From the NCBI GenBank assembly GCA_021397845.1, contig CM038044.1, positions 39,914,354 to 39,978,353 of the forward strand: a stretch of 64,000 bases of DNA, in the 5' to 3' direction. The position numbers and the translations under genes are program-made. The notes under the pieces are model-generated. The model was not told where the DNA came from. It was given only the letters and a program-made list of their open reading frames with translations, and did not search any database. Below, piece by piece: positions 40,357-51,900 of this stretch (position 1 is the stretch's first letter; each line of letters opens with the position of its first letter). The DNA comes from Areca catechu (Eukaryota; Streptophyta; Magnoliopsida; Arecales; Arecaceae).

Positions 40357-41286
40357 CTAGGTTGGTTCATGAGTCTTTCTTATGGTAGGGGTTCCCTCAG
40401 TCATCACATTCTCTAACTCTTTGGCCTTGATCAGGTTAACTTCTGGCTCTTTTTCCTTGAGGCTAGTCGATTCTCTTTTAGCCTGGTCCTTAGGCTGAAC
40501 TGGATTGATTGTAAATTTCTTCCTATGGTGGTTAAAGGTACAGGTATTGGTTTGACCATGAAGGGTGGCATCATGATCGTAAAGCCAAGGTCGATCTAAG
40601 ATAATACTACTGACGCCCATGGGAAGGACATCACACCAAATCTTCTCTTCATAAGACTGTAATTTGACCAAGACTTGGCACCTAGACTTTATGGGTATGG
40701 AAGTTGAATCTACCCAAGAGACCTTATACGGGTTGGGGTAAAGAACTGGGGTCAATCCTAGGGCTTTGACAGTACTTGAAGAGATGGCATTGACACAGCT
40801 CCCACTATCAATTATGATTTTGCACACCCTATCCCTTAGTTTGACAAAGGTTTGTAGGATGTTTGTCCTACGCCAATCTTCTTGTACTATGTCCTGGGTA
40901 AGGATGCACCTAATCATTCCTAACAGGTCATCAAACTCATGCAGTTCTTCCTGGCCTAGGAACTCCTGATTGGGTCTCCTAGGGTGAATCTCTTGGGCTG
41001 GGTTAAAATGGGGAATTCTTCTGGGTTTAGCCTCTATGGATGGTTCATGATGAAGGTAATCCCTAGGGGGGAAATGTGATTCAGACTCAGGCTCGACAGA
41101 TGGTCTAGGACTATTCTTCTCTAAGGCTCCAATTCTATCATCAAGCTTGTCAAGCCTACTGTTCATCCTAGCCAATTGTTCAAGGATGACCTTAAATTGA
41201 TCTTCTCGTTCATTCTCCATAGGTTCACTTGATTGGGAAAGATGGGGATGATAGGGGACTCCTGATATGGTTGACATGCAGCACAC
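40357..41286 (-). CDS. TE8 gag N-terminus fused to protease (309 aa)
   Basis: The likely start is the fourth residue (MSTISGVPYHPH), as in TE9 and TE11. Residues 25-60 are a coiled coil (QLARMNSRLDKLDDRIGAL) and 61-105 a Pro/Arg/His-rich part. From about 118 the frame is protease: RCILTQDI, WRRTNILQTF, VCKIIIDSGSCVNAISS with the active DSGS at 160-163, the long strand VLVKLQSYEEKIWCDVL, and SSIILDRPWLYDHDATLHG near 225-243. The capsid and zinc knuckle, normally between these parts, are absent and the joint is in frame. The catalytic Asp is retained. The C-terminus continues as a charged linker toward the RT-start frame. Confidence 0.85.
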   Translation of the reverse strand: MCCMSTISGVPYHPHLSQSSEPMENEREDQFKVILEQLARMNSRLDKLDDRIGALEKNSPRPSVEPESESHFPPRDYLHHEPSIEAKPRRIPHFNPAQEIHPRRPNQEFLGQEELHEFDDLLGMIRCILTQDIVQEDWRRTNILQTFVKLRDRVCKIIIDSGSCVNAISSSTVKALGLTPVLYPNPYKVSWVDSTSIPIKSRCQVLVKLQSYEEKIWCDVLPMGVSSIILDRPWLYDHDATLHGQTNTCTFNHHRKKFTINPVQPKDQAKRESTSLKEKEPEVNLIKAKELENVMTEGTPTIRKTHEPT

Positions 41287-42304
41287 AATGAAAGATGTTA
41301 GGGTTTGCTAGACTTAAAAGATCAAACTAAAAGTTAAGTCAAGAAGACAAACTAGGTAGTAGTAACTTGGCACCTGGCCAGGTAAGTGTAAGGTTGGTGG
41401 AGGTTCCTCTTTTCTTGCCTTAGACACCAATTTGAAATTGGCTAGGTAAGCGAACCAACCCACCTTCCTTCGAGCTTTTATCCCTGAACCACTTGCCTAG
41501 ACACCAGCTAATTAAGCACACACAATCAAGTTGTCGAACTTGGCTTGACACATGGTTCGACCCGACTTCGTGGGTTTCCCTAGCTCACTAGAGCAATTAA
41601 GTGTCTATTTGATGTTAATTAGAGCTTGGGTTTGATATGTCGGGTGGTGATTTTTGGGCTAGGAACAGGTAATGAAATCCTAACCCTATGTCAAATTGCT
41701 GCCCTTACGATGATTTATGAGGATGATGGCATGCAAAATGATATAGTGAGATGTCTTTAAATTATATTTTTGGGTTTTTGAAAGATGAAAGCAGAAATGA
41801 GATGAAGGAAATGATAAGAGATGAAGCTAAATGCAAATTAAACTATCTAAGAAATTAAAACATAAGAAAAATACACTTGCTAAAATTCTCATAGCAGAAT
41901 TTCTTTTCAGGTAGTATTCCAGATTGTAGAAATTCTACAAGCTGCAATAAAATTTGAGAAAATCATAAAAAATATTATCAATTACGTGTGATCTAACAAA
42001 ACAAAAATAAGACAAATTGGAGATTCCTACAATTAGAAATAATAAAAACAACATACCTTATTTGGAAAAAAAAATGTAGAAATTAAAAGACAATGAGATC
42101 TAATGATGCAATTTTTTTTTTTTTTTTAAATCTATTCTTCTTGTATTCCCCTTCGAAGGTCAATCATAGTGGCACCCCTACACGCCTTAGGAGATCCCTG
42201 TGAAATGGGAAGAGAGGGTCTTGAAACCCTACATTTCTTCTAAGACTGGATGGCCTGGTGAAGCACCTAATCCAGGTACTTAAGAAGCGCTAAGTCCTAA
42301 CCAT
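41287..42304 (-). other. TE8 untranslated leader
   Basis: It carries the shared leader module on the minus strand (41379-41515): ACACCAATTTGAAATTGGCT at 41424-41443 forms the hairpin AATTTC/GAAATT, and CCTGGCCAGG and TGCCTAGACACC boxes flank it. The remainder is AT-rich with a T-run at 42112-42127. Confidence 0.68.
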
Positions 42305-42316
42305 GCTCTAATACCA
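42305..42316 (-). other. TE8 primer-binding site
   Basis: On the minus strand TGGTATTAGAGC, one mismatch from the Met PBS, 4 nt from the LTR end. Confidence 0.88.
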
Positions 42317-42320
42317 AACA

Positions 42321-43850
42321 TGATGAGGGACTAACTAAATGCAAGATGAAATGATGCAGGTGATTTGTTCCTTTGTGACTTTTAGGGTTTTTTTACAAGT
42401 TATGGATTCCCAAAGACAAACCAAGAGTAGATCTAGGGATTCAATAACAATAAGAACTACTAGCATGTGAATTAGCCCCTAAACAAGAATAAAAAGAGGA
42501 CCCCGGGATTGAGAAATTCCATAGGACTTAGCTCTCAGATCAATACCTACTTAGGAGTCAGGAAAGCAAATCTCAAAGATCCGAAGTGCCTAATGCCAAG
42601 ATCACTCGCTCTCATGGATGCGGCCTGGATGATCGAGCCCTCAACCCCGCGGATGCGTCGGTTTTCAGTTCGAAGGTCACGAAGGCAAGGGAGACTGACT
42701 CCATGTCCATGGTACCTGGAGGACCTACGGGCATTCAAGAAGAGTTAGGATTCGATCAAAGAGAAAGCAAATTGAAGAAGGGATGGATGTTAATATGGGG
42801 ATGTTGGAGTTTTTCTTGCTAGGTGCCTGGTTGGATGATCCCAATGGACCCTGACTCAAAGTTGGAGGATGGAGTTGCGGAAGAGATGGTAAATTGAGGC
42901 CTCACACCTCTCGATGCCCGAAGGCGAAGGCGCTCCCTCACGGAGATCGACGTTCCTAGTGAACAAAGGCAACTAAAGAGAATTGGTTCTAAAAAAGACT
43001 TAGATTTTCATTCATCATCAATTCCTTTACAAGGGAGGGGGTAAGGTCCTTTATATAGGCACCTTAGACTCTTTCAAAACTTGAATGAAAAAAATACATT
43101 TCTTCTCTTGCTAAGGCACTAAATAAAATTCAAAAAATCCTAAAATTCTGAAATTCAAACACCTCGGCCGACCAAAGCTTCTTGGATTGGGCATGGCATG
43201 ATAATCGGCTTGGAAGAAGGAATTTGGCTCCCTTGGACTTGGAAAGTTGACCTTCAATTTTGGGAAGAAGGCATGATGCAAAACTTGTGTCTCCCTCTTT
43301 CCTTGGTTGCCCACCCTTCTTCGGAGAGAAGCTTGAAATGAGGCTTGGATCAAGGCCTTTGTCTTCAACCTTTCCTTGGTTGCTCACCCTTCTTTGGAGA
43401 GAAGCTTGAAATGAGGCTTGGATCAAGGCCTTTGTCTTCAACCTTTTCTTGGTTTCCCAAGACTCCTTTAGTAAGTGGCTTGATGGAGGGAGGGAAAAGA
43501 GGAAAGAATATTTGATGTGTCAAGATGAGGTGGCACCACATGTGATGGTGAAGTGGTGCCACATGGGATGGTGAAGTGGCACCCAAGGGTTGGAATGTTG
43601 ACCTTCAAGGCTTGGCCCAATAGTAATGTAGCTGGACTAAAAGACCACTCCGACTTGGACCCAGACTTGGACTGGACTCAATACAGGACTGGACTCAATA
43701 CATGACATAACTTGACCAATTGGTCAATGTACAGGACTAAACAAAAATAATTGAGACTAAATCATGACTAAAAATTATAATGCTTAGGCTTGAAGCCTTA
43801 TTACAGGACCCAAAATTGAAACCCTAATTAGAGATCTGGTGCCCACACCA
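42321..43850 (-). repeat. TE8 5' LTR (right)
   Basis: 1,530 bp; matches 37292-38842 except for one fewer 23-bp repeat and scattered substitutions. Followed by target-site copy TGAGT. Confidence 0.93.
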
Positions 43851-46138
43851 TGAGTGCTTCCATTTCTAATTCATGGGTATTGGATACCGCATGTGGGTCT
43901 CATATCTGCAAGTCATTGTAGGGACTCCACAAGATTAGAAGCTTGAAGAAAGGTGACTTCAAGCTATGTGGAGCAAGTGGTGAAGCCATGTATGCTGAAG
44001 CTGTGGGCACCTATCTTCTATTATTACCTTCGAGTAATATTTTAAAGTTGGAAGAATGTTACTATGTACCAAATATTTCAAGAAATATTATTTCAATACC
44101 CTTGTTATTACAACAAGGATATGAAATAAGTGTAAAGAGCAGTGGCTACTCTATTCTTCATAGTAATAAAATATTTGGACATGGTTATTTTATTAATGGC
44201 CTTCTAACTTTAGAACTCAATGATGAAATATTACTTGTTGATAACAAGAAGAGAAAGAGAGATAATGTCAATGTCACATTTTTTTGGCATTGCCGGTTAG
44301 GTTATATAAGTGAGTCAAGGATAAACAAGTTAGTCAAAGATAATTACTTTGACCTTTATGATTTTCAATCATTAAGAACTTGTGAGTCTTGCCTCAAAGA
44401 AAAAATGACCTAGTCTCCATTCACTGGGCATGGAGACAGCGCAACTGAGTTATTAGGTCTTGTGTATACTGATGTGCGTGGACCTATGACAAATCAGGCC
44501 AGAGGTGGATACTTTTATTTCATCATATTTATCGATGACTTATCTAGGTTTGGTCATGTGTATCTAATGAAACACAAGTTTGAAGCCTTTGATAAATTTA
44601 AAGAGTATCAAACCATGGTTAAGCAAAAAACTAGACATAGTATTAAAATTCTTCATACTGATCAAGAAGGAGAATACTTGTATAGTGAGTTTCTAAACCA
44701 TCTTAAAGACAAAGGCATAATCTCTGAATGGACTCCTCCTTATCATCCTAATTAAATGGTGTGGCAGAAAGGAGAAATCACACCTTGTTAGACATGGTGA
44801 GGTCCATGATGAGCTTCATAGATCTTCCAACTTCCTTTTAGGGATATGCCCTGGAAACTACTACCTATATCTTGAATAGGGTACCATCAAAGTCAGTGAC
44901 TAGCACTCCATATGAGTTATGGAATGGCAAAAGATCAAATCTTAAATACTTGAAGATTTGGGGTTGCTATGCTTATGTCAAGAATAATTTTGGACATAAG
45001 TTAAGTGCTAGGGCTGACAATTACAGGTTTATTATTTATCTTAAAGAGGGTGTTGGGTACCTCTTTTATCATACTACTGAACAAAAGGTATTTGTTAGTA
45101 GACATGCTACATTCTTGGAGGAAGAATTTATCCAAGAAAGAAGTAGTGAAACAACACTTGAACTAAGTGAAGTTCAAAACCAACAACCAATTCCTGAAGA
45201 GTCTTCAAATGAAATTCCTCAACCAAAGGTTCTTGTAGATGAGGAATAGCCACAACACACACCTCCTCTCTGAAGGTTAGAGAGAGTGCATGGTGCACCT
45301 CTTAGATATGGCTTTGTTATCGGGAATAATAATGAAGCCAATATCATACAGGATGATGATCTTGTGAGCTATACAGAAGCTGTCGAGAGTAAAGACTCCG
45401 ACAAATGGCTATATGCCATGAAGTCTGAAATGGACTTCAATCAAGTTTGGACCATGGTAGATCCACCTGAAAGAATTAACCCAATAGGGTATCAATGGAT
45501 CTTCAAGAAGAAGATAGGAGCAGATGGTCAAGTAGAAACTTACAAGGCCAGGTTGGTGGCAAAAGGTTTTAGACAAAAACATGGCATTGACTATGATGAA
45601 ACCTTTTCACTAGTAGCCATGCTCAAGACCATTCAGATATTGCTTACTATAATAGCATACCATGATTATGAGATCTGGCAAATGGATGTTAAGACAGCAT
45701 TTCTCAATGAAATCTTGAGAAAGAAGTCTATATGACACAGCTAGAGAGTTTTGTCTCAAGTGGGAGACCAAACCAAGTATGCAAGCTAAAGAAGTCCATT
45801 TATGGACTAAAGCAAGCATCGAGGAGTTGGAACATTCGCTATGATGAAACAATCAAGAAGTTTGGTTTTATCAAGAATGTGGATGAACCCTGTGTGTACA
45901 AGAAGACAAGTGGAAGTGCACTTGTTTTCTTGGTCTTGTATGTTGATGACATACTAATCATTGGAAATGATATCCTAATGTTACAATCGGTCAAAACTAG
46001 GCTATCATTAAAGTTTTCCATGATGGATTTGGGAGAGGCATCCTATATACTAGGTATAAAGATATATAGAGATAGGTCTAAGAGGATGCTAGGCTTATTC
46101 CAATCTGGGTACATTAACTTAGTGTTGAAGAGATTCAA
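43851..46138 (+). pseudogene. TE7 protease, integrase and RT (first part)
   Basis: Protease is at about 43878-43910 (WVLDTACGSHIC). Frame 43943-44413 covers the protease tail and integrase finger (HCRLGYISESR, ESCLKEKM). 44462-44755 covers the integrase core (YTDVRGPM, HTDQEGEYL); a deletion at 44755 breaks the frame at PYHPN. 44872-45249 covers the integrase tail. 45286-45735 and 45732-46138 cover RT, with YQWIFKKK, WQMDVKTAFLNE and an intact YVDD at 45939-45950. The frame shifts at 45720-45735. The last codons before TE9 (VLKRFN) show the site of insertion within the RT-RNase H linker. Confidence 0.9.
46134..46138. repeat. TE9 target-site duplication, left copy (TTCAA)
   Basis: TTCAA recurs at 60624-60628 after TE9. 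Joined flanks restore KRFN-MDTSKRGYLP of copia pol. Confidence 0.95.
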
Positions 46139-47608
46139 TGATGCGGGACAAGGGATGCATGCAAGTGATTCTTTGTTATTTTTTTTATGTTTTAATGGAT
46201 TGACTGATTCCCAAAATCAAACTAAGAATAGATCTAGAGATTTGCATAGTGACAAAAAACTCTATCATGAAGACATAGACCCTAAACAGTGATAAAGAAT
46301 GACCCCGGGATGGAGAAACCCCGGTAGGACTTAGCTCTAAATCAATACCCTACTCAAGATATTAGGGAGTGCAAACCTTTTGAAATTCTGAAGTGCCCAA
46401 TGTCGAGTTCGCTCACACTTATGGATGTGGCCTAGAAGATCAAGCCCTCAATCCTGCAGATTTGTCAGCTTTCCATCAGATGCTCTTGAAGGCAAGGTAG
46501 GCCTACTCCTTTGTCTGTGGTACCGAAAGGACCTACAAGCAACCTAGAAATGAGTTAGAAAAACAAGAAGGCATAAGATAGCAAAGAAATGATGGGGAAA
46601 AAAGTTGAGGGTGGTAGTTAAGAGGGGTTCTTCTTGTGGGCATCCAAAAAGAGCTTCCAGTGGGGCATCCCAGCTTGGGAGGTAGATTGCAGGCTTGCAT
46701 AGGATGAAGATACCCAGGGCCTCACACCCGTCGATGTTCCGAAGAACAAAGGCTCACTCTCTCACAGAGTTCCAAGTCACAAGACAAGGACTGGAGAAAA
46801 AAATAATTTTAGATTTTTTTCATTCATCATCAATGTTTTCTACAAGAGGGTTAGGACCATATTTATAAGCTCCCAAGTCATTTGAATTCAAAAAAAAGGG
46901 GTTACAAAACTTGATTTGAGGATGATTCAAGGGGCACCCAATTTTGAAGTTGAAATTTCACTTCACATGAACCAAGGGGCGTCCAACTTGAAATTTGATT
47001 TTTTTTTTTCGTGAAGCTTTGCCGACCATGACTTGGCTTGATCTTGGTGGAATGGCTTGATTTGTGGAGTGGAGTGAGGATGTTGTCTGCTTGGATCAAG
47101 GAGAGGTTGATGGGCATCCAACATAGATTTTGAATTTGAATTTTCTTCTTGAACTTGGCCGCCCAATGGTGCTTGCTTTGAATTTGGTGAAGTGGTGCCT
47201 CCCATGCCATGTGGCATTGATGTGTGGCACTTCATGAGTTGGCACTCCTAACTTAGCATGGAGGAGAGGTGGCTTGACTCTTTTTCAATTGGGCTTGACT
47301 TGATTGCCCACTTGTGGACCCATCTTTAAACTAGCTTGAACCCATCTTCGAATTGACTTGAGTTTGTGAACCAACTTGATAAATTACAGGACCAACTGAC
47401 CCTAACTTGACCAAATTAACTCAATCTGGCCAAATTATAAGACCAAAATAAAATTAAAACTAACTAAATACTAATTACATGACTCGAATGCAAATTACTT
47501 AGGCTTAAATGTCTTAAGCCTTATTATAGGACCCAAAAAGACTTAGAACCCCTATCAGAAATCCACAGAGGATTAAGGAGCCTCTGTCTAATCCTGGTGC
47601 CTGCACCA
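46139..47608 (-). repeat. TE9 3' LTR (left)
   Basis: On the minus strand it begins TGGTGCAGGCACCAGG and ends GCATCA at 46139, 1,470 bp. The U5 box CGATGTTCCGAAG near 46731-46744 parallels that of TE8. Frames near 46902-47235 are chance. Confidence 0.9.
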
Positions 47609-48149
47609 ATTCTCTCGAGGTAGGAGGAACTCGACCCGGTCGAGTAAGGGTTGGCTTGGCTCTAGTATCTATCAAGAAGGTCGGGGTCGAGGTGCTGCAA
47701 GTCCTCTTGGGTAATCCACGAATCATCGGACTCCGGCCAGCCTTGCCAATAGACCAGGTAATGTTGATTGCCTTTGCCTGGGTTGTGATAGCTTGATCAT
47801 CCAGAACATGCTCGATCTGTTCTCCTCTCTCAGGTAAAATTGGAGGAGGACACTCAGGGTTGGGTTCACTCTCAAAGGATAGGTCAGGCCCAAATGGCTT
47901 GCTAGGTATTGTTGCCGGCTCCCTATACTCGACTAAGTCTGAGATATTGAAAGTCGAGCTAATGCCATAATCCGGGGGTAGCTCAAGCACATATGCATTA
48001 CGGCCAGCTCTCCTTATCACTCTAAAGGGGCCGGCTCCACGAGCATGTAGTTTCTTAATGGTTCCTGGTGGGAACTGTTCAGGCCTAGGCCTTATCATTA
48101 CATAATCCCCTATGTCAAATTCTTTGGCTCGCTTTCGGGAATCAGCCAA
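47514..48149 (-). CDS. TE9 integrase C-terminus, reading into the LTR (211 aa)
   Basis: Residues 1-80 are the chromovirus integrase C-terminal domain: ADSRKRAKEFDIGDYVMIRP, GAGPFRVIRRAGRNAYVLEL, ISSTFNISDLVEYREP. A linker (ERGEQIEHVLDDQAITT) follows. A frameshift then takes the frame out of the chromodomain, whose proper reading (YLVYWQGWPESDDSWITQED, about 47775-47710) is intact in another frame. The shifted frame runs on through the polypurine tract and stops 95 bp inside the LTR. Confidence 0.8.
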   Translation of the reverse strand: MADSRKRAKEFDIGDYVMIRPRPEQFPPGTIKKLHARGAGPFRVIRRAGRNAYVLELPPDYGISSTFNISDLVEYREPATIPSKPFGPDLSFESEPNPECPPPILPERGEQIEHVLDDQAITTQAKAINITWSIGKAGRSPMIRGLPKRTCSTSTPTFLIDTRAKPTLTRPGRVPPTSRELVQAPGLDRGSLILCGFLIGVLSLFGSYNKA

Positions 48150-48314
48150 TTTCTTATATGTATTATTACTTAGATTGATTTTTGGCTAATCTCCTTATGC
48201 ATATTATGTGAATGACTTTACGGACTTTGAGACTCGTATTGATACCTAACAAAATGCAGACTCAACTATGCATTTATATTGAGAGAGATTTTATTGGACT
48301 CTTTGGGCATAAAC

Positions 48315-48785
48315 CTAACAGACTATAGGCTCTCTAGGTTTGACCCTGGTTTGGTATGCACACAAAAATTTACAATGGATTCCTAGTAAATGCCATAAGG
48401 TCTTCCAAAAGTAGGTCACAAACCTAACATACTCAAAGAACTGGTGCAACCGAATGACATCAACATAGTGTGATTTGAAAGTTTGGGAAACATTGGAAGC
48501 CTTAGGGTATGACAGGAAATAGGAATCGGAGTCTTGGGACAATATATTGGAAGCATGAAACAGACCTTGGTTACTCGAGATGACCTTAAGATTTGAACAT
48601 TGATATATGGGTGTCATATGGTCCACTTGTTTCTGTAGTTCTTGGGGCTCGGTGGGGTTCATCCCATAGTGAGGAAGGTTTGGTAATGAGGATCCTGGGA
48701 CCAAGCTTATAGCATGTTGGATGTCCCTAAGGGGTGTTAGTTGATTAGGTAACTCATCGAGAAATATATCCTTAAATTCTTTCAA
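48315..48785 (-). CDS. TE9 RT-start / integrase-remnant fusion (156 aa)
   Basis: Residues 13-56 match the RT N-terminal edge (QLTPLRDIQHAISLVPGSSL, QELQKQVDHM). Residues 85-148 match the integrase core (DSYFLSYPKASNV, VTYFWKTLWHLLGIHCKF, AYQTRVKPRE). The catalytic regions of RT and the second Asp of integrase are missing, as in TE8. YFWKTLWHLLG is closer to an intact integrase than the other copies. Upstream (48800-49000) the linker is out of frame. Confidence 0.83.
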   Translation of the reverse strand: MKEFKDIFLDELPNQLTPLRDIQHAISLVPGSSLPNLPHYGMNPTEPQELQKQVDHMTPIYQCSNLKVISSNQGLFHASNILSQDSDSYFLSYPKASNVSQTFKSHYVDVIRLHQFFEYVRFVTYFWKTLWHLLGIHCKFLCAYQTRVKPREPIVC

Positions 48786-49008
48786 AGCTTCAACTACTTC
48801 TTGAGGGTGTTCTCTTTGGGTCAGTTCATGAATCTCTTTAGTGATAGGAGTTCCCTCAGTAATCTCTTTCTCTAACTCCTTGGCCTTGATCAGGTTAACC
48901 CTGGCTCCCTTTCCTTTAGGCTACTAGATCCTCTTTTAACCGATCCTTAGGTGGAGTTGGATTGATTACAAATTTCTTCCCATGGTGACTAAAGGCATAG
49001 GTATTGGT

Positions 49009-49281
49009 CTAACCAAATATGGTGGCATCATGATCGTAAAGCCAGGGTCGACCTAGGATAATGCTACTGACTCCCATGAAAAGGACATCACACCAAATCT
49101 TCTTCTCATATGATTGCAATTTGAACATGATTTGGCACATAGACTTGATAGGTATGAAAGTCGAATCTATCCATGAGACCTTATAGGGGCTGGGATGGGG
49201 AACTGTGGTCAATCCTAAGGACTTGATAGTACTCAACGAGATGGCGTTGACATAGCTCCCACTATCTACTTGATCTTGCAT
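49009..49281 (-). CDS. TE9 protease (90 aa open part)
   Basis: VDSGSYVNAIS carries the Asp-Ser-Gly triad; IMFKLQSYEKKIWCDVLFMG and SSIILGRPWLYDHDATIFG follow the TE8 protease closely. The start Met in this frame is incidental: the true frame continues from gag and is broken near 49275. It would process the polyprotein in a working element. Confidence 0.83.
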   Translation of the reverse strand: MQDQVDSGSYVNAISLSTIKSLGLTTVPHPSPYKVSWIDSTFIPIKSMCQIMFKLQSYEKKIWCDVLFMGVSSIILGRPWLYDHDATIFG

Positions 49282-49389
49282 ACCTTATCCCCTAATTTGA
49301 TGAAGTTTGTCGGATGTTAGTCCTACGCCAATCTTCTTGCACTATGTTCTAGGTTATGATGCACCTAACTACTCCTAACGGGTCATTAG

Positions 49390-50670
49390 TGGTGCGGGCA
49401 CCAGACTCAGAAGAAGACTTCAGAGCTCCATTTGGATCTCTGATTGACATTGCCCGAGAAATTAGGGTTTGTAATAAAGGTTGATCTGGTCAACCAGTTT
49501 ATTTATTTTATTTATTTCTTGAGTCACCATTTAAATTTTGTTGAGTCATGTTGACTCAGTGCAAGTCCCAATGTGGTTTCAATTTGGTCCGAAATGGTGC
49601 CACATTTGTCTTCCAATCAAACCAAGGTCCAAGCAAGTGGAGGCCACACTCCAAGCCACACGCCCAGCCACACTCCGAGCACACGCCAGGGTCCAGGTGG
49701 CGCCACAGAGGCATCCCAGTGTCATGGTCCCCACACCCAAAGAAGAAAAAATCAAATTGGAAGCTAATTTAAAGGAGGCGCCCATACCTGCCTATTTTAC
49801 CTAAGCAAAGAAATGAAGAAAAATTATTTTTGCTATTCTCTTGTGTTGAGTAACCTAGGTTTCTCTTCTTCCGCACTATTCTAAGTGTTGAGCTCCGTGA
49901 GGGGGTAATCCGGGTTCCATTGGAGCCTTGAGGAGGTGAGAGATCTCCATCTTTATCCAAAACCCTAGGTTAGCCACTTGAAATTCCAAAACCCTAGCCG
50001 CCCTTCATTATTTTCAATCCATCAAACCCTAGCTCCATCCATCTCCCACGGTCTCTCTCTCTCTACAAGTCCAGGCCGTCCACCTTCATCCAGATCCAGT
50101 CCGGCTACTTCAGATCCAGAGCAAGTTCCAAGGAAAATCACATCAACATCCAGGAGAATCCAGTTTTCAGCAATTTCAATCTTCAAGTTCATCAACCTGG
50201 TAAATCTTTCCCTTGACTCTCTGATTCCATCAATTGTTTTTCTTCTCTTCCAGATCTTGAGTTCAGGAGAAGCCAACCCGCCAAAGGACCAGTATTGGAG
50301 GATCCATTACGAAGATATCTGAATCCGAGGATCCAACAATCTGCTCGGGAGAGTTCTTCCACCAAAATCTGTGAAGATCATTGTCTGGTTAGATAAACCA
50401 TCTCTTCTCTTTATTTCTGTTCTGTTGAAAGTTCGGAGCGAAACCCTAGGTTTGGGAGTTTCTCAACCCCCAGCGATCCGTTGCTTCTGAACTACTCTGA
50501 TAATTTAGTTTCCTTAAAATTGTGCTTTCAATTATCATATTAGTATCTTTCAATGTTAGGTTAACTTTTCTTTGATTTGAAGCCAACTTCTACAAACATA
50601 TAAAAACAACAAAAAAATTAGTTAATCTTAATTTACCTCCGCATCGCATCCCTTTATTTGTTCTGCATCA
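49390..50670 (+). mobile_element. TE10: solo LTR of a gypsy-type element
   Basis: One 1,281-bp LTR starts TGGTGCGGGCACC and ends TCTGCATCA, flanked by ATTAG (49385-49389 and 50671-50675). There is no PBS or internal sequence, so the interior was lost by LTR-LTR recombination after insertion into TE9. The start resembles the TE8 and TE9 LTRs. The frames at 49538-49804 and 49978-50322 are chance. Near 50230-50262 it has a polypyrimidine run and TTCCAG/AT in the place of the U5 box of TE2, TE5 and TE11. Confidence 0.93.
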
Positions 50671-50675
50671 ATTAG

Positions 50676-51900
50676 ACTTGTACAGTTTTTCCTCTCCCTC
50701 ATACTCCTCTAACAATTGATCCTCTGCTTCATAAACTTCTCCTTCCAGCTCAGCAGTGGGTTCTAACTCATCTTCAGCTGGCTCTTCTATAAGTAGGGCT
50801 TTGGATGTGCATTGGCTAGCATAATGCCCAGGTTTATGGCATCTAAAGCATTCATTGTAAGGGTTGGGGCTTCTCTGGACCTTAATTGACTTACGCTTGT
50901 CCTCTCTATTAAAACTGGATCAACTTGGGTCAGGTCGGGTCGAACTGGGTCGGCTCGGGTTGGGTCGACTCGGGAAGGCTTGACTAGACCCTGGGGTTCG
51001 GTTAGGGTTTTTAAAGGGTTCAAGTCTGCTCTAGGTGGGTGTCCTCTGAAATCGATCATAATTCCTAGCAACTTGGTAAGCCTGCTCTAGGTCATGGTCT
51101 TCTTTAAAATAAAGCTCCCTTTGGATATCCTCATGTAGGCCAGCCCTAAACCTAGACAGGACCATTGATTCAGATTCGTCTATGTTGCATCGCATGAGAA
51201 ACTCATCAAACCTAGCAATGTACTTGGCCACGCTCTTGTTCCCTTGATTCAGTTTTTACCATTGATCCAATAACTTTAGTGGAAAGACATTGGGAGGTAC
51301 TTCTCTCTAAGCCTAATTTTCATGGCCCCCGAGGTTGCTATGGGTTCTTCTCCACTTTGTTTGATCGTCCTTCAATTCTATTTTAATATAACCTAGCCTG
51401 ACGAACCAATCTAAGTTTGGCAAATTTGAACTTCGTCCCTTTCGACATCATATACCACTTGAAGTATTGTTCCGTGTCTCCCTCCCAACTATGTAAAGTT
51501 TGGGATCTAAATTGGCATCAAAGGTGGGTGCCTCTAGCTTGATGTTCCTGATGGTCCTCTCTTCTTGGTCCATGAACTCCTGATTGGGTCTCCTAGGGTG
51601 AACCTCTTAGGCTGGGTTATGATGTGGGACTCTTCTGGGCTCAGCCTCTAAGGAAGGATCATGTTGAGGGAATCTCCTAGGGTAGGGAGGTGACTCAAAC
51701 ACTGGTTCAGTGTGTGGCTCCTGGACCCTCTCCAGAGTTCCTAGCCTTGTTTCAAATCCATCAAATCTTTTGGTCAACTTGGAAATTTGCTCAGTGAGGA
51801 TCCTAATTTGATTTTCAAGGTTGTTCTCCATGGGTTCACCTGACTAAGAGTGATATGGGTGATACTGGACTCCTGACCTAGTTGACATGCAACACACAAA
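50676..51900 (-). pseudogene. TE9 gag with capsid and zinc knuckle
   Basis: From right to left: start near 51890 (MSTRSG), coiled coil (51831-51607, ENQIRILTEQISKLTKRF), a Pro/His-rich part, a region of short broken frames, capsid C-terminus (51231-51031, MVLSRFRAGLHEDIQREL), an Arg/Pro-rich linker, a perfect zinc knuckle CFRCHKPGHYASQC (50850-50809), then the acidic linker (EGEVYEAEDQLLEEYEGEE) to TE10. The acidic linker is also found, without zinc knuckle, in TE5 and TE11. Confidence 0.82.

Larger units (their letters stand above)
37292..43850 (-). mobile_element. TE8: internally deleted Ty3/gypsy chromovirus-like element
   Basis: LTRs are 1,551 bp (37292-38842) and 1,530 bp (42321-43850), starting TGGTGTGGGCACC on the minus strand. 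The PBS complement is at 42305-42316. The interior of 3.5 kb keeps a gag N-terminus fused to protease, the start of RT, an integrase-core remnant and an integrase C-terminus with a frameshifted chromodomain. Capsid, zinc knuckle, catalytic RT, RNase H and most of integrase are missing. Two long open frames suggest that it moved recently enough to stay open. Confidence 0.93.

Noticed and set aside
46139..46292. C-terminal extension of TE7 RT in the frame ending at 46292
   Set aside because: From 46139 on the bases are the TE9 LTR; the true continuation of RT is at 60629.
47750..47830. Linker after the TE9 integrase C-terminus as a new domain
   Set aside because: The residues come from a shifted reading of the chromodomain; the proper frame gives YLVYWQGWPESDDSW.
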